The notes below the pieces were generated by a model. That model did not search any database and was not told where the DNA came from. It was given only the letters and a program-made list of their open reading frames with translations. A stretch of DNA of 15,406 nt. It comes from an uncultured Brevundimonas sp. (GTDB lineage Bacteria > Pseudomonadota > Alphaproteobacteria > Caulobacterales > Caulobacteraceae). Location of the stretch: contig CAMLNT010000039.1 in the NCBI GenBank assembly GCA_946481425.1, positions 1 to 15,406 of the forward strand, read 5' to 3'. Of this stretch, positions 1 to 6,861 are shown in pieces. The position numbers and the translations under genes were made by a program. Position 1 is the first letter of the stretch; each line of letters begins with the position of its first letter.

Positions 1-221
<221 letters not shown>

Positions 222-260
222 TCCCTACCCGACGGTCCCAACGACCAACGAACAAGCGAA

Positions 261-288
261 GGCCCCGGCGGAAACGCCGGGGCCTTTT
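261..288 (+). terminator. Intrinsic terminator of tuf
   Basis: A perfect 10-bp GC-only stem (GGCCCCGGCG at 261-270 with CGCCGGGGCC at 275-284) closes a GAAA loop and is followed by TTTT at 285-288. Two A-T pairs at the foot lengthen the stem to 12 bp. It starts 39 bases after the tuf stop. Read from the minus strand, the same hairpin lies just beyond the plsC stop but is followed by a poor T tract, so it would be a weaker terminator in that direction. Confidence 0.93.
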
Positions 289-298
289 GCTTATGCGC

Positions 299-1075
299 TC
301 AGGCAGCCTTCGCGGCCTTCCTGGTCTCGTCGGGCGTCGGAACCTGGACGGCCGGGGTGACCGGCTGCCCGGTGGCCTCGGCGATCAGTTCGGCGGTGCG
401 GGCTTCAATGGCGTGTTCCAGGCGAGCCATGAACTCAGCCTTGGCGAGACCCGTCGGAATCGGATCGAGAAATTCGATCGTGGCCTTGCCGGGCTTCTTG
501 GCGAAATCCTCCTGAGGCCAGTAGAGACCCAGGTTCGTGGCCAGCGGCACGACCGGCATGTCGAAGTCCCGGTACATGTGCCAGACGCCGGTCCGGTAGC
601 GGAACTTCTCGCCGACCTTCGCCAGATTGCCCTCGGGGTAGATCAGGATCCGGCGGCCCTCGGCATGGGCCTGGGCGGCGGACTGGGCCAGGGCCTTGCG
701 AGCTTCATGGCCGCCGCAGTTGTCGACGACGATGGCGCCGAGCTTCTGGAGCACGGTTCCCAGCAGCGGGAACTTCTCCAGGTGATTGCCGGTGACGAAG
801 GCGAGGTCGTCGAACTGGTCGTAGACCGAAAAGCCGTCGCCCCAGCTCTGGTGCTTGGCGGCGATGATGAAGGCGCCTTGCGGCAGCCGCTCCTTGCCGC
901 GCGCCTCGATGGTGATGCCGGCAAAGACGCGCATGGCCTGGACCATGCGCTTTACATAGCGGCGGATGATCCACTGGGTGGTCTTGCGGCCCGGCGTCAG
1001 GGCCGAGAAGGCCGCCATCAGGCAATAGACGATCGACAGCAGCCAGTAGGCGACGTTGAAGGCGAAGCTTCTCAT
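299..1075 (-). CDS. plsC: 1-acyl-sn-glycerol-3-phosphate acyltransferase (PlsC family)
   Basis: A 258-residue acyltransferase that most likely transfers a second fatty acyl chain to lysophosphatidic acid to make phosphatidic acid at the inner membrane. Residues 8-27 form a hydrophobic membrane segment. The catalytic HX4D motif is H75-Q-S-W-G-D80 (in AAKHQSWGDGF), the substrate-binding EGN motif is at 148-150 (LIYPEGN), and VPLATNLG at 176-183 fits the last conserved block of the family. The length is normal for PlsC, with a short Ala/Lys-rich tail. It starts 31 bases after the stop of the diguanylate cyclase gene on the same strand and probably shares its transcript. I see no clear Shine-Dalgarno sequence before the ATG. 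A related acyl acceptor, such as an ornithine-lipid precursor, is possible; the family call is firm. Confidence 0.92.
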   Translation of the reverse strand: MRSFAFNVAYWLLSIVYCLMAAFSALTPGRKTTQWIIRRYVKRMVQAMRVFAGITIEARGKERLPQGAFIIAAKHQSWGDGFSVYDQFDDLAFVTGNHLEKFPLLGTVLQKLGAIVVDNCGGHEARKALAQSAAQAHAEGRRILIYPEGNLAKVGEKFRYRTGVWHMYRDFDMPVVPLATNLGLYWPQEDFAKKPGKATIEFLDPIPTGLAKAEFMARLEHAIEARTAELIAEATGQPVTPAVQVPTPDETRKAAKAA

Positions 1076-1106
1076 CTAGCGACCATAGCGGGCGCCCGCC
1101 GGGCGT

Positions 1107-2159
1107 CTAGGCGGCTTGCGCGTCCGGTCGAGACACAGAGAGGCGGTTACGGCCCCCGCGCTTGGAATCATAGAGGGCAGCGTCGGCCCGTTCGATCAGG
1201 CAGGCTGGGCTTTCCCCTTCGCGCCAGTGGGCCAGGCCGATGGAGATGGTGACGGCGCCGAGGTCCTCGTTGGTTGAGCGGCGCTTGAGGGCGCGCGAAG
1301 CGATCTCCTTGCGCATCGATTCCAGGGCCAGTTCGATGGCCGCGGTGTGCTCGGCCGGGAACAGCATCGCGAACTCCTCGCCGCCGTAGCGCGCGGCCAT
1401 TCGGGGTGGGGTGCAATGGCGGCCGATCACGCTGGCGACGTAGCGGATGACCTGATCGCCGGTCTGATGGCCCCAGGTGTCGTTGAAGCGCTTGAAGTGA
1501 TCGATATCCAGAACGGCCAGGCCCAGCGCGGAGCGGCGCGCCTCGGCTTTGGAACACTGGCGCTCCAGCTCGTCGTCGAAGGCTTTGCGGTTGGCGAGCT
1601 TGGTCAGGGCGTCGGTCATGGCCTCGCGGCGGACCTGTTCGAGGTGCTCGCGCAGCTTGACGACCTCGCGGGTGGAATCGGCCAGCCGCTGTTCCAGCTT
1701 GGTGTTGTCGGCCGAAACCTTCTGGGTCGCATGAGCCAGGGTCTGGATGGTCTGACGGATGTCTGAGTCACCCTTGGCGCTGGTCAGGCCTTCGCCGGCC
1801 TGGGTCAGGGTCTCGCCATAGGCGGCCTGATTGCGCTGGGCCTCGGCGATGGCGCCGGCGACGCTGGTCAATTCGCGCGACAGCTGGGCGCCGGCGTCGC
1901 GAATCTCATCGGACAGCTTGGCGCGCGGCAGGAACTCAGCAGCCAGACGTTCGGAATCTTCCTCGGTCAGGGTGCCGTGGGACAGGAGCCGCTTGAGCTC
2001 CTTTGCGAGGCCGCCTTCGGGGCTTCCCAGCGAATGCAGCCAGAGCTCGAAGTTCAGCGGGGTCGGCCAGACGCCCGCGGCCTCCATCTCCGAAAGCGCG
2101 GTCTTGGCCAGCTCATAGGCGGCTGGGCCTCGAAGCGTCGTGTCGACGTCTGCAGTCAT
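1107..2159 (-). CDS. GGDEF-domain diguanylate cyclase
   Basis: A 350-residue protein that should make cyclic di-GMP from two GTP. The GGDEF domain fills about residues 175-340. It shows the opening TDALTKLANRKAF, the metal-binding DIDHFKRFNDTWGH around residues 218-231, and an intact active site RYGGEEF with GGEEF at 259-263. Where an inhibitory RxxD site normally lies, five residues before GGEEF, the sequence is TPPR, so classical product inhibition is probably absent. The N-terminal 170 residues have no membrane segment. They hold the block WPTPLNFELWLHSL typical of soluble alphaproteobacterial cyclases and a long helical or coiled-coil stretch (about 85-178) likely to mediate dimerisation. 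The start is backed by AAGGGA six bases upstream. The gene lies 72 bases after the helicase gene and 31 before plsC, all on the same strand. Confidence 0.93.
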   Translation of the reverse strand: MTADVDTTLRGPAAYELAKTALSEMEAAGVWPTPLNFELWLHSLGSPEGGLAKELKRLLSHGTLTEEDSERLAAEFLPRAKLSDEIRDAGAQLSRELTSVAGAIAEAQRNQAAYGETLTQAGEGLTSAKGDSDIRQTIQTLAHATQKVSADNTKLEQRLADSTREVVKLREHLEQVRREAMTDALTKLANRKAFDDELERQCSKAEARRSALGLAVLDIDHFKRFNDTWGHQTGDQVIRYVASVIGRHCTPPRMAARYGGEEFAMLFPAEHTAAIELALESMRKEIASRALKRRSTNEDLGAVTISIGLAHWREGESPACLIERADAALYDSKRGGRNRLSVSRPDAQAA

Positions 2160-2165
2160 CCGGCG

Positions 2166-2220
2166 TCCCTTGGGGCCGAGCCCCCTCCGGCTCCTGGAAG
2201 GGAGGCTAGGGCGCCAAGGG
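2166..2220 (-). promoter_or_regulatory. Predicted stem covering the cyclase ribosome-binding site
   Basis: In the 72-base gap between helicase stop and cyclase start, bases 2214-2220 and 2167-2173 are perfect 7-bp complements (CCCTTGG with CCAAGGG on the mRNA strand). A nested 5-bp stem (GAGCC/GGCTC) lies at 2189-2193 with 2178-2182. The start-proximal arm of the outer stem contains the AAGGG of the presumed Shine-Dalgarno sequence AAGGGA. Folding would therefore hide the ribosome-binding site on a transcript coming from the helicase gene. The complementarity is seen directly; a regulatory role is inference. Confidence 0.4.
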
Positions 2221-2231
2221 TAACGGCGGGA

Positions 2232-3857
<1,626 letters not shown>

Positions 3858-3991
3858 GAAATCCTGACGGAACGGGGAGAATGCGTCGGCGTCCCGCGCA
3901 TCGGGCCACCATACGGTTGAGGCTTCGCGGAACCGCCCAGTCGGGGCGAACGGGCGGCGCGTATTCGCCTTCCTGTTCCGGGATGGGCGGT

Positions 3992-4019
3992 TAGATAAGG
4001 ATTTCCGCCGAAAAGTCAA
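3992..4019 (-). promoter_or_regulatory. Candidate housekeeping promoter of the helicase
   Basis: On the minus strand TTGACT (4019-4014) is followed after 16 bases by TATCTA (3997-3992). The -35 box agrees well with both the E. coli and Caulobacter consensus; the -10 box is moderate. Transcription would start near 3985, leaving a leader of about 125 bases before the ATG at 3857. The promoter sits on top of the longer in-frame ATG at 4019, which argues against that start. Confidence 0.5.
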
Positions 4020-4043
4020 TGTTCGGCGGGACGAGGCGGTTCT

Positions 4044-4064
4044 CCCTCCCTTGTCAGGGGAGGG
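4044..4064. repeat. Palindromic repeat, CCCTCCC hairpin
   Basis: CCCTCCC at 4044-4050 pairs with GGGAGGG at 4058-4064 around a 7-base loop. It is followed by a G-rich run and resembles the hairpin at 4130-4150 about 80 bases away. The two probably bound one extragenic palindromic element. Confidence 0.55.
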
Positions 4065-4129
4065 CGGCGCGGGCGGGGATGGGGGTGAGGGTGGTTAGCA
4101 CTTGCCCCACCTGACCGCTGCGCGGTCTG

Positions 4130-4150
4130 TCCTCCCCTGAGAGGGGAGGA
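4130..4150. repeat. Palindromic repeat, TCCTCCCCT hairpin
   Basis: A perfect 9-bp inverted repeat (4130-4138 with 4142-4150) with a GAG loop. ACCGC/GCGGT, a shorter inverted repeat, lies just before it at 4114-4126. There is no T tract on either side, so a terminator role is unlikely. It looks like a dispersed extragenic repeat. Confidence 0.65.
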
Positions 4151-4155
4151 TGGGG

Positions 4156-4213
4156 TGGCGCTTTGGCGGTTCGAAAACATACCGCCAGACCGCCAAAAAC
4201 CGCCAAAGCGCCA
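4156..4213. repeat. 16-bp inverted repeat with internal ACCGCCA repeats
   Basis: Bases 4156-4171 (TGGCGCTTTGGCGGTT) are the exact reverse complement of 4198-4213, with 26 bases between. ACCGCCA occurs three times on the right side (4181, 4189, 4199), so the left arm could also pair with the two inner copies. No T tract follows. The structure abuts the hairpin at 4130-4150. Confidence 0.8.
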
Positions 4214-4390
4214 AACCACCGCTCGGGCTGTCTGTGTCGAAAAGCACTGACACTGTCATTTGCTGACACCGGCTAGGCGCGCCGGGCTGCGGGATGGCGA
4301 TGTCAAAGACCGGGCGTCGCGGGAGTATGAGGCTGGCCGGGAGGGCGGGGATGGGCGGGCGGAGCCGTCTCCAGTCGCGCACCTGCATTC

Positions 4391-4430
4391 GTCATCCTCG
4401 GGCAAGGCGAAGCCGCGACCCGAGGATCGG
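4391..4430 (+). repeat. CCTCGGG-type extragenic repeat, copy A
   Basis: The element begins GTCATCCTCGGGC and ends GACCCGAGGATCGG. Arms ATCCTCGGG (4394-4402) and CCCGAGGAT (4419-4427) are exact complements. A second copy in the opposite orientation lies at 4479-4508. Confidence 0.65.
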
Positions 4431-4478
4431 ACGTTGGGCTGAGAGGCCTGTCCGGCCAAGGCTGAGCGGCGGACGGTC

Positions 4479-4508
4479 CGACCCTCGGGTCAAGCCCGAG
4501 GGTGACGA
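4479..4508 (-). repeat. CCTCGGG-type extragenic repeat, copy B (inverted)
   Basis: Arms ACCCTCGGG (4481-4489) and CCCGAGGGT (4495-4503) pair around a TCAAG loop. Read from the minus strand it begins TCGTCACCCTCGGGC, matching the start of copy A except for single-base changes that keep the pairing. The compensating differences suggest that structure matters. Confidence 0.65.
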
Positions 4509-4535
4509 GAGGGAATTGGAGACCGGCGCCAGATT

Positions 4536-4562
4536 CCTGCTTCGACGCGGGGACGAAGCAGG
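4536..4562. repeat. CCTGCTTCG hairpin upstream of the copper operon
   Basis: CCTGCTTCG (4536-4544) and CGAAGCAGG (4554-4562) are a perfect 9-bp inverted repeat with a 9-base loop. It ends 25 bases before the DUF2946 ATG. It may be another extragenic repeat, or an operator or mRNA leader structure; position alone cannot decide. Confidence 0.6.
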
Positions 4563-4587
4563 CTTGGCGGATCGTGGCCGGTCCAGT

Positions 4588-4995
4588 ATGGCGCAGCCTG
4601 TGACCCCGCACGCCGCCCGGACCTGGTCGATTCGCAGGACGTTCGCCTTCCTGGCGGCCGTGCTGGCGATCGGGCTCGGCACCTTTGTGCCGGTGGCCGT
4701 GGCCGCGAGCGCCGAGACCGGCACCCCGCTGGTGCTGTGCGCCGGCGGCAAGATGCAGGTCATCTATGTCGGGGACGACGGCCAGCCGATCGACCACGAC
4801 GAACAGGCCAGCCTCAAGTGCGCCATGGCCCTGCTGTCCGGCCTGGCCGCCACACCGGCCGAGGACCCGGCGCTGGGCATCGCGCCCGTGGTCTTCGAGA
4901 GCCCCGCCGATGTTTTCGTCGGCGCGGTCCATCGCCCAGTCCCGCCCGCGCGGGCGCCGCCGCGCCCGCCGTCGACGGCCCCTCCGATCGCCTGA
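4588..4995 (+). CDS. DUF2946-like exported or membrane-anchored protein
   Basis: A 135-residue protein with a hydrophobic segment at about 18-42 after a basic N-terminus (RTWSIRRTFAF). This is either a signal peptide ending near AVAASA or an anchor. The mature part holds a short conserved-looking core: LVLCAGGKMQVIYVGDDG with C51, then H70 and LKCAMALL with C78, two cysteines that could bind metal or form a disulfide. The tail is rich in Pro, Ala and Arg. The pattern and the neighbours (PepSY protein and PCuAC chaperone) point to DUF2946, a family often found in copper loci, but the match is by eye. I prefer the ATG at 4588. The frame runs back to 4294, but that extension crosses the repeats and reads as basic low-complexity. 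No clear Shine-Dalgarno sequence precedes it. The PepSY gene starts 72 bases downstream. Confidence 0.7.
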   Translation: MAQPVTPHAARTWSIRRTFAFLAAVLAIGLGTFVPVAVAASAETGTPLVLCAGGKMQVIYVGDDGQPIDHDEQASLKCAMALLSGLAATPAEDPALGIAPVVFESPADVFVGAVHRPVPPARAPPRPPSTAPPIA

Positions 4996-5067
4996 ACATC
5001 CAAGGACCGTTCCCGCCCGCGCCCCGACGGCGCGCGCGGCCTTCTTGCCTGTTCAGGATTTCAGATC

Positions 5068-6384
5068 ATGTCGACCATCTCGGCCGCCTATCGCGCGGTC
5101 TGGCGCTGGCACTTCTATGCCGGTGTCCTCGTTCTGCCCGTCCTCTGCCTGCTCGCCCTGACAGGGGGGCTCTATCTGTTCAAACCGGAGATCGAGGCGG
5201 CGCTGTACCGCGATCTGGCTCTCGTGCCGGCGCGTGCCGAGACGGTGTCGCCGGCCGCGTGGACGGCGGCGGCGGAGGACGTCCTGCACGGCCCGGCGCG
5301 ATCGGTCCGGATTCCCTCGTCGCGCGACGAAGCGGTCCAGATCAGGGTCGCCGGCCAGTCTTGGGACCGGAGAGCCTTTGTCGATCCGCACGACGGCCGT
5401 TTCCTCGGCTCCATCGAGGGCGAGGGCGTGATGACGACCGTCAAACGGCTGCACAGCCTTGAGCTCTTCGGGCGGCCCTTCAACATCCTGGTCGAGGTGG
5501 TGGCGGGCTGGGCGATCATCCTGGTGGCGACGGGAATCTTTCTGTGGTGGCCCAGAAAGCGCGATGTGGCAGTGGCCACGCCGCGCCTGTCGTCGCCCAC
5601 CGGGCGGCCGTTCTGGCGCGATCTGCACGCGGTGGCGGGCCTGTATGTCGGGGCGATCGTCGCCTTTCTGGCGGTGACCGGCATGCCGTGGTCGGCGGTC
5701 TGGGGCGACGTCTTTCTCAGCCAGATGCGGGCCTCGGGGCTCGGCCGACCGGCCGCCCCCGTGGCCTCGGAATGGCTCCATGCTCACGGCGCCGACGCGC
5801 CCGCCGGTACCGGATGGACGATGGAGGGCGTGGTGCTGTCGACGCCCGACGCCCCGGCCGGACCGGTGGGCCTGAACGGCGTCGTGGCCCTGGCCGAGGC
5901 GCGCGGGATGGAGCGGCCCTACACCGTCTCCCTGCCGTCGAGCCCGGACGCGGCCTTTACCGTCTCACGCGAGACGCAGGCCGCCGAGGAGGCGCGGATG
6001 CTCTATGTCTCGCAGGGCGGACAGGTCATGGCCGACTATGTCTGGTCCGACTTCGGCGTCGGTGCGCGGGCCTTCGAATGGGGCATCGCCGTCCATCAGG
6101 GCACGCAGTACGGCTGGGCCAACCGCATCCTGATGCTCATCGGCTGTATCGGCATCTGGCTGCTGTCGATCAGCGCAGGCGTGATGTGGTGGAAGCGCAG
6201 GCCGCGAGGCTCGCTCGGCGCGCCGGTCGCCCCGCCCGGGCCGCGCGCGCGCGCGGCGGTGCTGGGCATCGTCCTGCCCCTGGCGGTCCTCTATCCGCTG
6301 ACCGGCCTTTCCCTGCTGGCCGCCATCGCGATCGATCGCGGTGTGGCCCTTCTCAAGACCCGACTTTCCGGAGCGTCATCATGA
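5068..6384 (+). CDS. PepSY-associated transmembrane protein
   Basis: A 438-residue inner-membrane protein of the PepSY-TM family, which includes proteins linked to iron-siderophore or metal reduction and uptake. Five hydrophobic segments are visible, near residues 16-37, 142-162, 189-210, 351-376 and 396-424, with extracytoplasmic PepSY-like regions between. Family hallmarks are WRWHFYAGV at the start (H15), VKRLHSLELFG (H129), FWRDLHAVAGLYVG (H187) and GIAVHQGTQYGWANR (H343). These histidines near membrane edges are candidate haem or metal ligands. AGGA lies about ten bases before the ATG. The stop overlaps the next start by four bases (ATGA), indicating coupled translation with the PCuAC gene. 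In this setting a role in reducing or moving copper is plausible but is inferred from context. Confidence 0.9.
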   Translation: MSTISAAYRAVWRWHFYAGVLVLPVLCLLALTGGLYLFKPEIEAALYRDLALVPARAETVSPAAWTAAAEDVLHGPARSVRIPSSRDEAVQIRVAGQSWDRRAFVDPHDGRFLGSIEGEGVMTTVKRLHSLELFGRPFNILVEVVAGWAIILVATGIFLWWPRKRDVAVATPRLSSPTGRPFWRDLHAVAGLYVGAIVAFLAVTGMPWSAVWGDVFLSQMRASGLGRPAAPVASEWLHAHGADAPAGTGWTMEGVVLSTPDAPAGPVGLNGVVALAEARGMERPYTVSLPSSPDAAFTVSRETQAAEEARMLYVSQGGQVMADYVWSDFGVGARAFEWGIAVHQGTQYGWANRILMLIGCIGIWLLSISAGVMWWKRRPRGSLGAPVAPPGPRARAAVLGIVLPLAVLYPLTGLSLLAAIAIDRGVALLKTRLSGASS

Positions 6385-6842
6385 AACGCATCGTCTTCAT
6401 CGCGGCCGTGGCCGCGCTTTCTTCCGCCTGCCAGCAGCAGGCTCCGGCAGCCCCGGCGGTCGAGATCGCGGACCTGACCTGCCGCCCGACGCCGAACGGG
6501 CGCGACCTGACCGCCTGTTTCGCGACGCTGACCGCCGCGACCGATGACCGCCTGGTCTCCGCCAGCAGCCCGAACGCCGATGACGTGCAGATCCACGAGG
6601 TCCGCACCGACAATGGCCTGATGGTGATGCGCGAGATGGAGAATGGCCTGGCCCTTCCGGCCGGGGAGGCGGTCCAGCTACGTCCCGGCGGCGACCACAT
6701 GATGGTCATGGGCGTGGATACGCCGCTGGCCGAGAATGATGTGCTGTCGCTGGTCCTGACCTTCGAACAGGCGGGCGAGGTCGGGGTGCGCGCCACTGTC
6801 GGCCAGCCCCCGCTGGAAGGCGAGGGCGGCGGACACCACTAG
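6381..6842 (+). CDS. PCuAC-family periplasmic copper chaperone (probable lipoprotein)
   Basis: A 153-residue Cu(I)-binding chaperone of the PCuAC (DUF461) family, whose members deliver copper to cytochrome oxidase or other periplasmic targets. The core matches the family pattern: IHEVRTDNGLMVMREM, LPAGEAVQLRPGGDHMMVMG. H72, Met81/83/86, H106 and M108 are the probable ligands. The residue after the first His is Glu rather than the usual Met. The N-terminus MKRIVFIAAVAALSSACQQQ is a signal sequence with Cys at 17, likely a lipoprotein cleavage site though the lipobox is not classical. C34 and C46 could form a disulfide, and the protein ends GGGHH, an extra metal-binding possibility. Start is fixed by the ATGA overlap with the PepSY gene. 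The gene converges on parE with nine bases between the stop codons. Confidence 0.92.
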   Translation: MKRIVFIAAVAALSSACQQQAPAAPAVEIADLTCRPTPNGRDLTACFATLTAATDDRLVSASSPNADDVQIHEVRTDNGLMVMREMENGLALPAGEAVQLRPGGDHMMVMGVDTPLAENDVLSLVLTFEQAGEVGVRATVGQPPLEGEGGGHH

Positions 6843-6861
6843 GGGCGTCTATTAGACGTCC
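6843..6861. other. Short hairpin between convergent stop codons
   Basis: GGGCGTCT (6843-6850) pairs with AGACGTCC (6854-6861), with one G-U pair, around the loop ATT. It occupies the whole gap between the PCuAC gene and parE and includes the parE stop codon. Without a T tract it is at most a weak or factor-assisted end signal. Confidence 0.3.

Larger units (their letters stand above)
3858..4587. other. Gene-free region with helicase leader and repeat cluster
   Basis: About 730 bases lie between the divergent helicase and DUF2946 genes with no convincing coding sequence; the reading frames here are short and resemble no family I know. The part next to the helicase holds its promoter candidate and a leader of roughly 125 bases. 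The rest (about 4040-4562) is made of palindromic elements listed separately: CTCCCT/AGGGAGG hairpins, a 16-bp inverted repeat, two copies of a CCTCGGG...CCCGAGG element and a CCTGCTTCG hairpin. These are typical of extragenic repeat families. Any promoter for the copper operon must lie here, but I cannot identify one convincingly. Confidence 0.75.

Noticed and set aside
1088..1099. Perfect palindrome GCGGGCGCCCGC between the cyclase and plsC genes, as a terminator
   Set aside because: No T tract and only 12 bases; expected by chance in GC-rich DNA.
287..1252. 321-codon plus-strand frame opposite plsC
   Set aside because: Antisense shadow; it starts inside the tuf terminator region and has no recognisable domain.
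3858..4019. 54-residue N-terminal extension of the helicase from ATG 4019
   Set aside because: It has no family similarity, the extension overlaps the promoter candidate, and the family begins at the ATG at 3857.
4294..4587. N-terminal extension of the DUF2946-like protein from 4294
   Set aside because: The extension is a translation of the palindromic repeats. The signal-like segment follows the ATG at 4588.
5544..6380. Long plus-strand frame running through the PepSY gene into the PCuAC gene
   Set aside because: Upstream of 6381 it is an out-of-frame reading of the PepSY gene with Arg/Gly low complexity. The chaperone starts at 6381 with its own signal sequence.
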